This document shows positions 53,363 through 63,580 of a stretch of DNA of 64,000 nucleotides, one piece after another. The translations under genes and the position numbers were made by a program. Each line of letters opens with the position of its first letter. Within the stretch, counting starts at the first letter, position 1. Below the pieces are notes generated by a model that was not told the origin of the DNA, searched no databases, and saw only the letters and a list, made by a program, of their open reading frames with translations. The DNA lies in assembly GCA_947165025.1 (NCBI GenBank), contig CAMUYQ010000007.1, forward strand, positions 62,001 to 126,000, written 5' to 3'. Source of the stretch: an uncultured Lachnospiraceae bacterium (GTDB taxonomy: Bacteria > Bacillota > Clostridia > Lachnospirales > Lachnospiraceae).

Positions 53363-55462
53363 TTATACATAAAACAGAATCTTCTCGTATGTCGGGTACG
53401 GCAGGTATCCTTCCGGAATGAGCGGCTCTGCCTGGTCTGCATACTTCCTGATCTCTTCCATGTCCGCGATCACAACGTCGTGATAGAACTTCGCCTGATC
53501 GAGTGTAGGATCCATGCTCTCGGCCTTGTCTGTATCTGCAACAAGTTTCTTTGTAGCCTTAACAACTTCATCGTAGAATCCGGCAAGCTTTTCGATAAGC
53601 TCTGTCTGGGCTGCACATGCTGCCTTGATACCAAGTTCCTTCTTGGACAGTGCAGACTGTGTCAGGTCATCGATGTAATCCATGAGTGACGGAGCGAACT
53701 GCTTCTCTACCATGTCGATCAGTGTGAGTGATTCGATATGAACTGTCTTCGTATAGTTCTCGATACGTATCTCATACCTTGACTCAAGCTCTGTCTCGGA
53801 ATAAATGCCATGCTTGATGAACATCTTCTTATTCTTCTCTGCGATAAGTGCAGGCATAGCATCGGGTGTTGACTTGAGATTGAACAGTCCTCTCTTCTCA
53901 GCCTCTTTTACCCATTCATCCGTGTAACCGTTTCCGTTGAATATGACTCTCTTATGCTTTGTGATCGTCTCCTTAACAAGTTCATGAACCGCTTCGTCCA
54001 TCTTCTCCTTCGGAGTATCTTTCAGCTTCTCATAGAAGAGACTGAGTGATTCCGCAACGGCCGTGTTGAGCATGATGTTCGGGCCTGCTATCGAGAGCGA
54101 AGATCCGAGTGATCTGAACTCAAACTTATTACCCGTAAATGCAAACGGTGAAGTACGGTTTCTGTCCGTTGTATCCTTTGCGAAATGGGGAAGTACCTTT
54201 GCACCTGTTTCGATCGTAACCTTCTCGGCATTGCTGAAGTATTCACCCTTTTCAACCGCCTCGATGACTGCATTGAGTTCGTCTCCGAGGAACATCGAGA
54301 TGATAGCCGGAGGTGCTTCGTTTGCTCCGAGTCTGTGATCGTTTCCGGCACTTGCAACGGAGAGTCTCAGAAGATCCGCATAATCATCAACCGCCTGGAT
54401 GACTGCTGATAAGAAGAGCAGGAACTGAGTGTTCTCACCGGGTGTCTTGCCGGGATTTAACAGGTTTTCGCCTGTGTTTGTCGTAAGTGACCAGTTGTTG
54501 TGTTTTCCTGATCCGTTGATGCCTGCGAAAGGCTTTTCATGAAGGAGACATGCATATCCGTGCTTTTCGGCAACTCTCTTCATGATCTCCATTGTCAGCT
54601 GGTTATGATCTACAGCAACGTTTGTTGTATCGAATATCGGAGCAAGTTCGTGCTGGCACGGTGCAACCTCGTTGTGCTTTGTCTTTGCGGGAATTCCGAG
54701 CTTCCAAAGTTCCTCATCGAGGTCATGCATGAATGCCGCAACTCTTGTCCTGAGGTTTCCGAAGTAGTGATCGTCCATCTCCTGTCCCTTCGGAGCGGGA
54801 GCGCCGAGAAGTGTTCTTCCGGTGAAGATCAGGTCCTTCCTGAGCTTGTAATCTTCTTTGTCTATAAGGAAGTATTCCTGCTCGGGTCCGACTGTTGTCA
54901 GAACGTTCGTAACATCTTCCTTGCCGAGAAGCTTTAATATCTTGACTGCTTCCTTGCTGATCGCATCCATCGAACGAAGGAGCGGTGTCTTCTTGTCGAG
55001 CGCTTCACCGCTGTATGAACAGAATGCGGTGGGAATGTAAAGTGTTTCGTCCTTGATGAACGCGGGGCTTGTAGGATCCCAAGCTGTATATCCTCTTGCC
55101 TCGAATGTTGCCCTTATTCCGCCTGACGGAAAACTTGATGCATCGGGCTCACCCTTAACAAGTTCCTTACCGGAGAAATCCATTATGACTTCACCCTTGT
55201 CAACGGGGCAGATGAAGCTGTCGTGCTTTTCTGCCGTATATCCTGTCATCGGCTGGAACCAGTGTGTGAAATGTGTTGCACCGTTTTCAACAGCCCATTC
55301 CTTCATTGCAACCGCAACCGCATTTGCAACGTCAAGCTCCAGATGTGTGTTGTTGTCGATAGTCTTACGAAGGGCCTTGTACATGTCCTTCGGAAGCTTT
55401 TCACGCATGATCTTATCTCCGAAAACCATGCTTCCGTATAACTCCGGGATGTTCTTTTCCAT
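53363..55462 (-). CDS. glnN: Glutamine synthetase, type III
   Basis: A 699-residue enzyme that makes glutamine from glutamate, ammonia and ATP. Length and the blocks HFTHWFQPMTGYTAEKHDSF, FPSGGIRATFEARGYTAWDP, GPEQEYFL and KHNEVAPCQHELAP identify GSIII, the type common in Bacteroidetes and Clostridia, distinct from the 450-residue GlnA. AGGAGG precedes the ATG. Its leader has two attenuator hairpins with a motif shared with purF and amt, so expression is probably set by nitrogen status through antitermination. Heads the glnN-asnB-pyrG-gltB-gltD series. Confidence 0.97.
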   Translation of the reverse strand: MEKNIPELYGSMVFGDKIMREKLPKDMYKALRKTIDNNTHLELDVANAVAVAMKEWAVENGATHFTHWFQPMTGYTAEKHDSFICPVDKGEVIMDFSGKELVKGEPDASSFPSGGIRATFEARGYTAWDPTSPAFIKDETLYIPTAFCSYSGEALDKKTPLLRSMDAISKEAVKILKLLGKEDVTNVLTTVGPEQEYFLIDKEDYKLRKDLIFTGRTLLGAPAPKGQEMDDHYFGNLRTRVAAFMHDLDEELWKLGIPAKTKHNEVAPCQHELAPIFDTTNVAVDHNQLTMEIMKRVAEKHGYACLLHEKPFAGINGSGKHNNWSLTTNTGENLLNPGKTPGENTQFLLFLSAVIQAVDDYADLLRLSVASAGNDHRLGANEAPPAIISMFLGDELNAVIEAVEKGEYFSNAEKVTIETGAKVLPHFAKDTTDRNRTSPFAFTGNKFEFRSLGSSLSIAGPNIMLNTAVAESLSLFYEKLKDTPKEKMDEAVHELVKETITKHKRVIFNGNGYTDEWVKEAEKRGLFNLKSTPDAMPALIAEKNKKMFIKHGIYSETELESRYEIRIENYTKTVHIESLTLIDMVEKQFAPSLMDYIDDLTQSALSKKELGIKAACAAQTELIEKLAGFYDEVVKATKKLVADTDKAESMDPTLDQAKFYHDVVIADMEEIRKYADQAEPLIPEGYLPYPTYEKILFYV

Positions 55463-55485
55463 AATATGTTCCTCCTTTCAATCCC

Positions 55486-55590
55486 AAAAAAGTGAAAGGC
55501 GCATCCGCCCGTTTGCAGGGTGATGCGCCTTTGCATTCAAAAAACAAAAAGAAAAAGGTGCCTTGGCCAAAGCCAAAGCACCTTTGCTCT
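55486..55590 (-). promoter_or_regulatory. Tandem attenuator leader of the glutamine synthetase gene
   Basis: Minus strand: first hairpin AAGGTGCTTTGG/CCAAGGCACCTT (55584-55555) with TTTTT, second AAAGGCGCATC/GATGCGCCTTT (55532-55495) with a T-run. Each 5' arm begins GCAAAGGYGC, about 50-60 bases apart, as in the amt leader. Confidence 0.7.
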
Positions 55591-55602
55591 TTACGTTTTA
55601 AA

Positions 55603-55631
55603 AATATATACTCATTTCTCCGGTGTGTCAA
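55603..55631 (-). promoter_or_regulatory. Promoter of the glutamine synthetase operon
   Basis: Minus strand TTGACA (55631-55626), 17-base spacer, TATATT (55608-55603). Confidence 0.75.
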
Positions 55632-55652
55632 TACCTTTTTCGAAAATCATAT

Positions 55653-58600
55653 TTAAAAGATCGTGGACACCCTTATAGTCTGTTCCTCGAGCACATCAAG
55701 AAGCACGCGGACCGTATCAAGTGATGTGAAGATCGTAACATTATTTTCGATCGCACATCTTCTTATCGCAGCACCGTCAACGTAGTGAACACCCGATAAA
55801 ACGGCACGGCTGTTGATGACATACGCGACGTTTCCCGACTTGATCGCATCAAGTATCTCTTCCGATCCTTCGGAAAGTTTCTTCCTGATACGTGTCTTTA
55901 CACCGTAGTTGTTAAGATACTCTCCGGTAAGACTTGTCGCCTCGATATTAAATCCCATATCGTAAAACCGTTTGATGAGCGGCATTCCTTCTATCTTGTC
56001 TTCATCGGCAAGCGAGACGATAACCGTTCCGTAATTCCGAAGTTTTATTCCCGATGCAACAAGAGCCTTGTACATAGCGCGGTGAAGTTTGTCATCGTAT
56101 CCTATCGCCTCACCCGTTGACTTCATCTCAGGCGACAGATACGAATCCATTCCGGACAGTTTTGAGAACGAGAATGCCGGAACCTTTACGCACCATCTCT
56201 TCTTCTCTTCGGGGTATATCGTAAATATTCCCTGCTCGCGGAGACTCTCTCCGAGTATGCACTTTGTCGCGATATCGGCAAGAGCATATCCGGTTGCTTT
56301 TGACAGGAAAGGAACCGTTCTTGACGATCTCGGATTAACTTCTATGATGTAAACTTTTTCATCGTCATCAACTATGAACTGGATGTTAAAAAGGCCCACG
56401 ATACCGATCCCGACACCGAGCTTTTTCGAGTACTGAAGTATCGTTCCCTTTACGCTGTCGGAAAGTGAGAACGGCGGGTAAACACTTATCGAATCTCCCG
56501 AATGAACACCTGTCCTTTCGACAAGTTCCATGATACCGGGAACAAACACATCTACTCCGTCGCATACGGCATCGACTTCAACTTCCTTACCCTTGATGTA
56601 TTTATCGACGAGGACAGGTTTGTCCTCATCTATCTCGACGGCAGTTTTCAGATAGTGTCTCATCTCCTCTTCTTTTGACACGATCTGCATCGCCCTGCCG
56701 CCGAGAACGAAGCTCGGGCGAACAAGCACAGGATATCCTATTTCGGCTGCGGCCTTAACACCGTCCTCAACGTTTGTTACCGCAACACCTTTGGGCTGAG
56801 GGATGTTAAGATCGAGAAGCACCTTTTCAAATGCATCCCTGTTCTCGGCCCGCTCGATGGCATCGCAGTCTGTTCCGATGATTTTCACTCCGTATTCAAG
56901 AAGCGGCTCGGCAAGATTGATCGCGGTCTGTCCGCCGAGTATCGCTATGACACCTTCGGGCTTTTCGGTCTCGATGATGTTGACGACATCTTCCACGCAG
57001 AGCGGCTCGAAGTAAAGCTTGTCACTCGTCGTGTAATCAGTGGAGACCGTTTCGGGATTGTTGTTGATTATTATCGCCTCGTATCCCATCCCTTTAAGTG
57101 TCTGGATCGCGTGAACGGTCGAGTAATCAAACTCAACACCCTGGCCGATCCTGATCGGTCCGGATCCGAGAACGATTATCTTTTTATGATCGGTAACGAC
57201 CGATTCGTTTTCATCTTCGTATGTCGAATAGAAGTACGGAACGTAAGATGAAAATTCCGACGCGCACGTATCGATCATTTTGTAGACGGGCATTATGCCG
57301 TTCTGTTTTCTGATATCAAATATCTCATGCGCACTCTTTCCGGTAAGCACACCGATCTCCCTGTCGGAAAATCCCATGCGCTTTGCTCTTCGCAATGTTT
57401 CAGGATCATCAGGGGCAGCCTTTATCGTCTTCTCCATGCCGACGATGTTCTTAAACTTTTCGATAAAGAACGGATCGATACCTGTGTTCTTTGATATGTC
57501 GGGAATGGATGTACCGCGCCTCAGAAGCTCTGCGATCGCATATATCCTGTCGTCGGTTCCTATCTGTATGTAATCAAGAAGCTCTTTGTCAGTCTCATTA
57601 TCAAACTTCTCGAGATGAAGATGAAAGGCTCCCGATTCAAGACTTCTGATCGCCTTAAGCAGGCTTTCCTCGATCGTGCGGCCGACGCTCATGACCTCAC
57701 CGGTTGCTTTCATCTGAGTACCGAGACTGTTCTTGGCATCAGTGAATTTATCAAACGGGAAACGCGGCATCTTTGATACGACATAATCCATCGAAGGCTC
57801 AAACGATGCGACCGTGTTTGCAAGTTCAATCTCTTCGAGCTGCATTCCGACCGCGATCTTTGCTGACACCCTTGCTATCGGATATCCGCTTGCCTTTGAT
57901 GCAAGTGCCGAAGACCTTGATACACGCGGGTTAACTTCGATCAGATAATAATCAAACGACTTCGGATCGAGTGCGAACTGAACATTACATCCGCCTTCTA
58001 TCTCAAGAGCACGGATGATCCTGAGCGCGGAACTTCTCAGCATCTGATACTCTTTATTCGCAAGTGTCTGCGAAGGACATACGACTATCGAATCCCCTGT
58101 GTGAATGCCGACCGGATCGATGTTCTCCATGTTACAGACGGTTATCGCCGTATCATTTGCATCCCTTATTACTTCGTATTCTATCTCCTTGTATCCCTTG
58201 ACGCTCTTTTCGACGAGCACCTGATGCACGGGCGAAAGCGCAAGGGCATTCTTCATTATCTTTTCAAACTCTTCTTCATTATCGGCAAATCCGCCGCCGG
58301 TTCCGCCGAGTGTAAATGCGGGACGAAGAACGAGCGGGAATCCTATCTCCTTTGCTGCCTCAATCCCTTCCTCCATCGATGACGCGATCATGGAAGGAAG
58401 TGTCGGCTCACCGATCCTCTCGCACAACTCCTTGAACAGTTCCCTGTCCTCGGCCATCTCGATACTCTCTATCCTTGTTCCGAGAAGCTCTGCACCGCAC
58501 TCTTCCAGGACGCCTTTTTTCTCAAGGGCGACGGCTAAGTTCAGGCCCGTCTGTCCCCCGATGCCCGGGAGGATGGCATCGGGGCGTTCCATACGGATTA

Positions 58601-58829
58601 TCTTTGCCACGAACTCAAGTGTGAGCGGTTCCATATAGACTTTATCAGCGATGACCGAATCAGTCATGATCGTTGCCGGGTTCGAATTACACAGCACAAC
58701 TTCATAGCCTTCCTCGCGAAGTGCCAGACACGCCTGTGTTCCGGCGTAGTCAAATTCCGCGGCCTGTCCGATCACGATCGGTCCCGAACCGATCACCAGT
58801 ATCTTTTTGATGTCAGATCTTTTGGGCAT
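55653..58829 (-). CDS. carB: Carbamoyl-phosphate synthase, large subunit
   Basis: A 1058-residue ATP-using subunit that makes carbamoyl phosphate for pyrimidines and arginine. Two homologous ATP-grasp halves are visible ([20 protein letters not shown] and [20 protein letters not shown]), plus [25 protein letters not shown] and the C-terminal MGS-like allosteric domain. Spacing to carA is 15 bases. Last gene of purF-carA-carB. Confidence 0.97.
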   Translation of the reverse strand: MPKRSDIKKILVIGSGPIVIGQAAEFDYAGTQACLALREEGYEVVLCNSNPATIMTDSVIADKVYMEPLTLEFVAKIIRMERPDAILPGIGGQTGLNLAVALEKKGVLEECGAELLGTRIESIEMAEDRELFKELCERIGEPTLPSMIASSMEEGIEAAKEIGFPLVLRPAFTLGGTGGGFADNEEEFEKIMKNALALSPVHQVLVEKSVKGYKEIEYEVIRDANDTAITVCNMENIDPVGIHTGDSIVVCPSQTLANKEYQMLRSSALRIIRALEIEGGCNVQFALDPKSFDYYLIEVNPRVSRSSALASKASGYPIARVSAKIAVGMQLEEIELANTVASFEPSMDYVVSKMPRFPFDKFTDAKNSLGTQMKATGEVMSVGRTIEESLLKAIRSLESGAFHLHLEKFDNETDKELLDYIQIGTDDRIYAIAELLRRGTSIPDISKNTGIDPFFIEKFKNIVGMEKTIKAAPDDPETLRRAKRMGFSDREIGVLTGKSAHEIFDIRKQNGIMPVYKMIDTCASEFSSYVPYFYSTYEDENESVVTDHKKIIVLGSGPIRIGQGVEFDYSTVHAIQTLKGMGYEAIIINNNPETVSTDYTTSDKLYFEPLCVEDVVNIIETEKPEGVIAILGGQTAINLAEPLLEYGVKIIGTDCDAIERAENRDAFEKVLLDLNIPQPKGVAVTNVEDGVKAAAEIGYPVLVRPSFVLGGRAMQIVSKEEEMRHYLKTAVEIDEDKPVLVDKYIKGKEVEVDAVCDGVDVFVPGIMELVERTGVHSGDSISVYPPFSLSDSVKGTILQYSKKLGVGIGIVGLFNIQFIVDDDEKVYIIEVNPRSSRTVPFLSKATGYALADIATKCILGESLREQGIFTIYPEEKKRWCVKVPAFSFSKLSGMDSYLSPEMKSTGEAIGYDDKLHRAMYKALVASGIKLRNYGTVIVSLADEDKIEGMPLIKRFYDMGFNIEATSLTGEYLNNYGVKTRIRKKLSEGSEEILDAIKSGNVAYVINSRAVLSGVHYVDGAAIRRCAIENNVTIFTSLDTVRVLLDVLEEQTIRVSTIF

Positions 58830-58844
58830 GATCTTTGCTCCTTG

Positions 58845-59936
58845 TTACATATTCATGTTCGTTTCGAAAATATCAAACAGGTACTCGCTGTCGCACGGCC
58901 CGGGCGCACTCTCGGGATGGTACTGCACCGAGAAGAGCCTGTCATCTTTGCACTCAACACCTTCCACGGTATTATCAAGAAGATTTAAGTGCGTGACACA
59001 AAGTCCGGTTCCCTCAAGGCTTTCCGGGACTACCGCATACGAATGGTTCTGCGAAGTTATCTCGATCTTACCGGTTTTCAGGTTCTTGACCGGATGGTTC
59101 CCTCCGCGGTGTCCGAACTTAAGCTTGTATGTCTTTGCACCATACGCAAGTGATATTATCTGATGTCCGAGACATATTCCGAATATCGGGATACGCCCTT
59201 TAAGCTTTCTGATCGTTTCAATGGTCGGGATACAGTCCTCGGGATTTCCGGGGCCGTTTGATATGAACACTCCGGCAGGATCATACTTCATTATCGTCTC
59301 ATGATCCGTATCAAAAGGAACCACAATAAGCTGGTGGTTTCTCTTTTTCAGCATCGCAAGAATATTTGTCTTGATCCCGCAGTCAATTACGACAACGGGA
59401 CGTGCGCCGGGCGTATGATTTTCGCTCTCGAGCGTGTATATCTCCTTCGTCGCCGCTCTTCTGACCTGATCGGTCGACGGCACCCATTCCTTCACTTTCC
59501 GGACAGCTTCATCGCGGTGCCCGGTATCTGAAGTGATAAGCGCCTTGATGCTTCCAACGTCGCGGATATGCCTTGCGATCATCCTTGTATCCACACCGCA
59601 CACGCCGGCGATACCGTGCTCTTTCATCGCGTCCTCAATGGTCGCGGCGCATCTGAAATTGGACGGCGTAGTGCAGAACTCCCTGACAACAAGGCCCGAA
59701 ATACCGAACACCTTTGACTCAAAATCACCGTCGCATATACCGTAGTTTCCGATGAGCGGATACGTCATCACGACGGCCTGGTCGGTGTATGAAGGATCGG
59801 AAATTATCTCCTGATATCCTGCCATCGATGTGTTGAACACGAGCTCGACGAACCTGTCCTCACTGCACCCGAAGCCCTCTCCTTCGTAAACGCTTCCGTC
59901 CTCAAGAACTATCATCCTGTCAGATTGCTGCCCCAT
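58845..59936 (-). CDS. carA: Carbamoyl-phosphate synthase, small subunit
   Basis: A 363-residue glutaminase subunit. N-terminal domain (VLEDGSVYEGEGFG, QEIISDPSY) and class I amidotransferase with FGICLGHQ (nucleophile Cys near 257), KFGHRGGNHPV and a late HPE. AAGGGAG precedes the ATG at 59936, giving a 7-residue extension over the usual MIVLEDG start. Lies 35 bases after purF. Confidence 0.96.
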   Translation of the reverse strand: MGQQSDRMIVLEDGSVYEGEGFGCSEDRFVELVFNTSMAGYQEIISDPSYTDQAVVMTYPLIGNYGICDGDFESKVFGISGLVVREFCTTPSNFRCAATIEDAMKEHGIAGVCGVDTRMIARHIRDVGSIKALITSDTGHRDEAVRKVKEWVPSTDQVRRAATKEIYTLESENHTPGARPVVVIDCGIKTNILAMLKKRNHQLIVVPFDTDHETIMKYDPAGVFISNGPGNPEDCIPTIETIRKLKGRIPIFGICLGHQIISLAYGAKTYKLKFGHRGGNHPVKNLKTGKIEITSQNHSYAVVPESLEGTGLCVTHLNLLDNTVEGVECKDDRLFSVQYHPESAPGPCDSEYLFDIFETNMNM

Positions 59937-59971
59937 GATATCTCCCTTTTATCCTGCAAAAATCATATTTA

Positions 59972-61393
59972 TCACTTATCTGTTACCGGGTAGCTGCCGT
60001 CAAAGCAGGCTTTGCAAAGCGGCAGATTGCCCGTCATCATATCAAGATCTTCTATATCCAGATACTCGAGCGAATCGGCATCGATCCTCTTTCGTATCTC
60101 CTCCTTCGTGTGTCCGTTTGCAATGAGCTGCGAGTTGTCAGGTACATCAGTACCATAATAACACGGATGCAGAAAAGGAGGAGATGAAATCCGAACGTGC
60201 ACTTCAAGTGCTCCGAAACGGCGCATCTCCCTTATAATGTTCGCAAGCGTCGTACCTCTTACGATCGAATCATCGGTAAGAACGACCCTTTTCCCTTTTA
60301 TCACGTCTTCGATCACGCGAAGTTTTATCGCGACCGAACTTGTTCTCTCTTCCTGTGTCGGCTTGATAAATGTCCGTCCGACATAACTGTTCTTTGCAAA
60401 TGCGAGCCTGAACGGAATACCTGACTCTTCTGCATATCCCGCTGCCGCAGTCAGTCCCGAATCGGGAACTCCTGTTACAACATCGGCTTCAACCGGGAAA
60501 CGTCTTGCCAGACATCTTCCGCCTTCCATCCTTGCGCCGTAAACGCTTATGCCGTCGATCTTCGAATCAAGCCTTGCGAAGTATATGTATTCGAAAACAC
60601 AATGTGCTTTGACCGGTGATGAAAGGATCTGTTTTGAAGTGATGCCTTCCTCGGTGATAACGACCATTTCGCCCGGGGCTACATCTCTTACATAGTCGGC
60701 TCCGATACACCTGAGTGCACTGCTCTCGGATGCGCAGACGATGCACTTACTGCTCTCGTCCTTCTCAACCGAAGTCTCAATGTTTCCGAGACACAGCGGT
60801 TTTAATCCCCACGCATCCCTTATGCATATAAGTTTTCTCGGACTTAATATGAGAAGTGCAAAGCCTCCCTTTAAAAGCTTTGCAACATTTTCCGCCGCCT
60901 CTTCTATGGATGAAGTATGCATCCTCTCTTCGGCGATCTTGTATGCGATGACTTCCGAATCGGCGGTGCCGGTAAATACCGCTCCCTCATTTATGAGTTC
61001 GTTTCTGATATCATCTATGTTAATGATGTTTCCGTTATGAGCCAGTGCTATCGTACCCTTTGCATAGTTGATGAACACCGGCTGAGCGTTCTCTTTTGTA
61101 CTGCCACCTGCCGTCGAATAGCGGACATGTCCTATACCTATGTTTCCGACGAGCCTGTCGATCACTCCTTTATGAAACACTTCGTTCACAAGGCCCATGT
61201 CCTTGTGCGCACTTATGTTCCCGATCGGTCCGCACGTATCGCAGACAGCGATGCCCGCACTTTCCTGACCCCTGTGCTGAAGCGCGGTCAGTCCGTAATA
61301 TATGTATCTTGCGGCGTTGATGCTCTTCCTGCTGTAGATCCCGAATACGCCGCACTCTTCGTGCAGTTTGTCATTTTCCATAACGCTGTTCAA
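59972..61393 (-). CDS. purF: Amidophosphoribosyltransferase
   Basis: First committed step of purine synthesis, using glutamine and PRPP. Class II glutaminase start EECGVFGIYS (the Cys nucleophile follows a short propeptide), later the PRPP motif VVLTDDSIVRGTT, and Cys residues that suit the FeS-containing Bacillus type. The frame opens at 61438 inside the leader terminator, so that cannot be the start. TTG at 61393 has GGAG 8 bases upstream and gives 473 residues; an ATG at 61381 is possible but poorly spaced. It heads purF-carA-carB, an unusual purine-pyrimidine grouping under one glutamine-type leader. Confidence 0.93.
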   Translation of the reverse strand: MNSVMENDKLHEECGVFGIYSRKSINAARYIYYGLTALQHRGQESAGIAVCDTCGPIGNISAHKDMGLVNEVFHKGVIDRLVGNIGIGHVRYSTAGGSTKENAQPVFINYAKGTIALAHNGNIINIDDIRNELINEGAVFTGTADSEVIAYKIAEERMHTSSIEEAAENVAKLLKGGFALLILSPRKLICIRDAWGLKPLCLGNIETSVEKDESSKCIVCASESSALRCIGADYVRDVAPGEMVVITEEGITSKQILSSPVKAHCVFEYIYFARLDSKIDGISVYGARMEGGRCLARRFPVEADVVTGVPDSGLTAAAGYAEESGIPFRLAFAKNSYVGRTFIKPTQEERTSSVAIKLRVIEDVIKGKRVVLTDDSIVRGTTLANIIREMRRFGALEVHVRISSPPFLHPCYYGTDVPDNSQLIANGHTKEEIRKRIDADSLEYLDIEDLDMMTGNLPLCKACFDGSYPVTDK

Positions 61394-61417
61394 ATGATTT
61401 TCTCCAAAACGAGCCCG

Positions 61418-61456
61418 CAAAAAAAGACACTTCGCCAATCGCGAAGCGCCTTTGCT
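61418..61456 (-). promoter_or_regulatory. Attenuator leader of purF
   Basis: Minus strand AGCAAAGGCGCTTCGC-GATTG-GCGAAGTGTCT then TTTTTT. The 5' arm carries the same AGCAAAGGCGC as the leaders of the glutamine synthetase and amt genes; only one hairpin is seen here. Confidence 0.7.
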
Positions 61457-61468
61457 TTTTCCATAAAC

Positions 61469-61497
61469 ATACTACTCTCTGATACATATAATGTCAA
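61469..61497 (-). promoter_or_regulatory. Promoter of purF-carA-carB
   Basis: Minus strand TTGACA (61497-61492), 17-base spacer, TAGTAT (61474-61469). Confidence 0.7.
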
Positions 61498-61538
61498 TGC
61501 CGAAGGGGACGGTTCAAAAAAAAATTTTCAAAAAAATG

Positions 61539-61567
61539 TTGACAGGATGAAAAAACAGGTTTATAGT
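61539..61567 (+). promoter_or_regulatory. Promoter of amt
   Basis: TTGACA (61539-61544), 17-base spacer, TATAGT (61562-61567). Divergent from the purF promoter, about 40 bases between the -35 boxes. Confidence 0.78.
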
Positions 61568-61580
61568 TCATCAACATAAA

Positions 61581-61667
61581 GAGCAAAGGCGCTTTGGATT
61601 TTTCCAAGGCGCTTTTTCTTTTGCAAGGGCAAAGGCGCGCACCCGTTTTTCGGGCAGTGCGTTTTTT
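61581..61667 (+). promoter_or_regulatory. Tandem attenuator leader of amt
   Basis: First hairpin AAGGCGCTTTGG/CCAAGGCGCTT with TTTTT (61586-61617); second CGCACCCG/CGGGCAGTGCG with TTTTTT (61638-61667). GCAAAGGCGC occurs at the base of each (61583-61592 and 61629-61638). Confidence 0.7.
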
Positions 61668-61699
61668 ATTTGCCGAAAAGAAAAAAGGAGGAGATTGAT

Positions 61700-63466
61700 A
61701 TGGATGAGATTTTAAGCATGATCAACACAGAAGTCTACGGCGTCTGGTTCCTTATCGGAGCGGCACTCGTATTCTGGATGCAGGCAGGCTTCGCAATGTG
61801 CGAGGCGGGATTTACGAGGGCCAAGAATGCCGGCAATATCATCATGAAGAACCTGATGGACTTTTGTATCGGTACAGTGATGTGGTTCATCTGCGGTGCT
61901 TCACTGATGCTCGGCGAAAACATTATGCATGGTTTTGCGGGAGGATTCAGTTTCGATGTTTTCTCAAATTACGGAAACTTTGATTACTCCGCATTCGTTT
62001 TCAACCTTGTGTTCTGTGCAACAACAGCAACGATCGTTTCGGGATCGATGGCAGAAAGAACAAAGTTCTCAAGCTACTGTATCTACTCAGCGATCATCAG
62101 TGCAGTGATCTACCCGATCGAAGCACACTGGACATGGGGCGGCGGATTCCTTGCAGAGTGGGGATTCCACGATTACGCAGGTTCAAACTGTATTCACATG
62201 GTAGGTGGTATATGTGCATTCATCGGTGCATGGATGCTCGGTCCCAGGATCGGTAAGTTCGAAAAAGATAAATCCGGTAAGATCACAAAGGTAAACGCAT
62301 TCCCCGGACACAACCTTGTTATCGCAGCACTCGGTGTGTTTATCCTGTGGCTCGGCTGGTACGGTTTCAACGGCGCTGCCGCAACCGATATCCCTACACT
62401 CGGATCGATATTCCTGACAACTACCGTGGCACCCGCTGTTGCGACTGTTGTATGTATGATCTTTACATGGGTAAAATACGGCAAACCCGATGTTTCGATG
62501 TGTCTTAACGCGTCACTTGCAGGTCTTGTTGCTATCACCGCTCCCTGTGACGTAACCGACTGTGCAGGTGCAGCCATCATCGGTGCCATCGCAGGCGTAC
62601 TCGTAGTATTCGGTGTATGGTTCAATGATAACGTAGCACACGTTGACGATCCCGTCGGTGCTGTTGCGGTTCATATGTTAAACGGTATCTGGGGTACGAT
62701 CGCTGTTGGTCTGTTTGCAACAAGCACAGCTCCCGGATTTGCAAGCGCAGGGATTACGGAAGGTCTGTTCTACGGCGGCGGTATCTCACAGCTGATCAAG
62801 CAGCTCGGTGGTATGGGCATTACGATCATCTGGACTGTTGTTACGATACTTATAGCATTTACGATCATCAAAAAGACTGTCGGACTCAGAGTCAGTGAAG
62901 ACGAGGAGATCTCAGGTCTTGATATCAAGGAACATGGTCTTCCTTCAGCATATGCAGGCTTCTCGATCATGGATATTTCAAACACCATGATGATGGATGT
63001 CAACGAGAACACAAACCTCGGTTCAGACAGCTACGAGGAAGCTTCCGAAGCAAAGAGAAATGCAGCGGTACAGGTGGAGCGTGCGGATGCAGTCATCCCG
63101 GCTACATCAACCGGTATGTCAAAGGTTGTTATCATCGCAAGACTCTCGCGTTACGATGCACTTCGTAAAGCCATGAACGAACTCGGTGTTACCGGTATGA
63201 CTGTCACCCAGGTCATGGGCTGCGGCGTCCAGAAGGGCGGCGGCGAGCGCTACCGTGGTGTTGAGATCGATGCAACACTTATCCCGAAGGTTAAACTTGA
63301 AGTTGTTGTCAGTGCGATACCTGTCGACAGCGTCATCGAAACAGCCAAGAAAGTTCTTTACACAGGCCATATCGGCGACGGTAAGATCTTCGTATATCCC
63401 GTTAACAGGGTTGTGAAGGTAAGGACCGGTGAAGAAGACTTCGCAGCACTTCAGGACGTAGAGTAA
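61700..63466 (+). CDS. amt: Ammonium transporter fused to a PII signalling domain
   Basis: A 588-residue fusion. Residues 1 to about 415 are an Amt/Mep channel with 11 expected helices (MCEAGFTRAKNAGNIIMKN, HMVGGICAFIGAW, WFNDNVAHVDDPVGA). After an acidic linker, about 475-588 form a PII/GlnK domain (SKVVIIARLSRYDALRKAM, T-loop GVQKGGGERYRG, TGHIGDGKIFV). In separate systems GlnK plugs the channel when nitrogen is plentiful; here sensor and channel are one chain. The usual uridylylated Tyr of the T-loop (RGAEY) is Ile (RGVEI), so control is probably by ATP/ADP and 2-oxoglutarate only. AGGAGG precedes the ATG at 61700. Confidence 0.94.
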   Translation: MDEILSMINTEVYGVWFLIGAALVFWMQAGFAMCEAGFTRAKNAGNIIMKNLMDFCIGTVMWFICGASLMLGENIMHGFAGGFSFDVFSNYGNFDYSAFVFNLVFCATTATIVSGSMAERTKFSSYCIYSAIISAVIYPIEAHWTWGGGFLAEWGFHDYAGSNCIHMVGGICAFIGAWMLGPRIGKFEKDKSGKITKVNAFPGHNLVIAALGVFILWLGWYGFNGAAATDIPTLGSIFLTTTVAPAVATVVCMIFTWVKYGKPDVSMCLNASLAGLVAITAPCDVTDCAGAAIIGAIAGVLVVFGVWFNDNVAHVDDPVGAVAVHMLNGIWGTIAVGLFATSTAPGFASAGITEGLFYGGGISQLIKQLGGMGITIIWTVVTILIAFTIIKKTVGLRVSEDEEISGLDIKEHGLPSAYAGFSIMDISNTMMMDVNENTNLGSDSYEEASEAKRNAAVQVERADAVIPATSTGMSKVVIIARLSRYDALRKAMNELGVTGMTVTQVMGCGVQKGGGERYRGVEIDATLIPKVKLEVVVSAIPVDSVIETAKKVLYTGHIGDGKIFVYPVNRVVKVRTGEEDFAALQDVE

Positions 63467-63481
63467 ACTTCACGATACATA

Positions 63482-63516
63482 AAAGCCCGCGGGCCATAAG
63501 GCCTGCGGGCTTTCTT
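63482..63516 (+). terminator. Terminator of amt
   Basis: 14-bp near-perfect stem AAAGCCCGCGGGCC/GGCCTGCGGGCTTT with loop ATAA, then CTT. Confidence 0.85.
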
Positions 63517-63580
63517 AAACGCTAAAGACCGTGTTATAATGCCTTTATAATGATACTATGCAGTGTAAGGGACATTCTAT

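Noticed and set aside
55463-55652. Known glutamine riboswitch before glutamine synthetase
   Set aside because: I could not find the conserved core of the glnA-type glutamine riboswitch; the leader is better described as tandem terminators with a shared motif.
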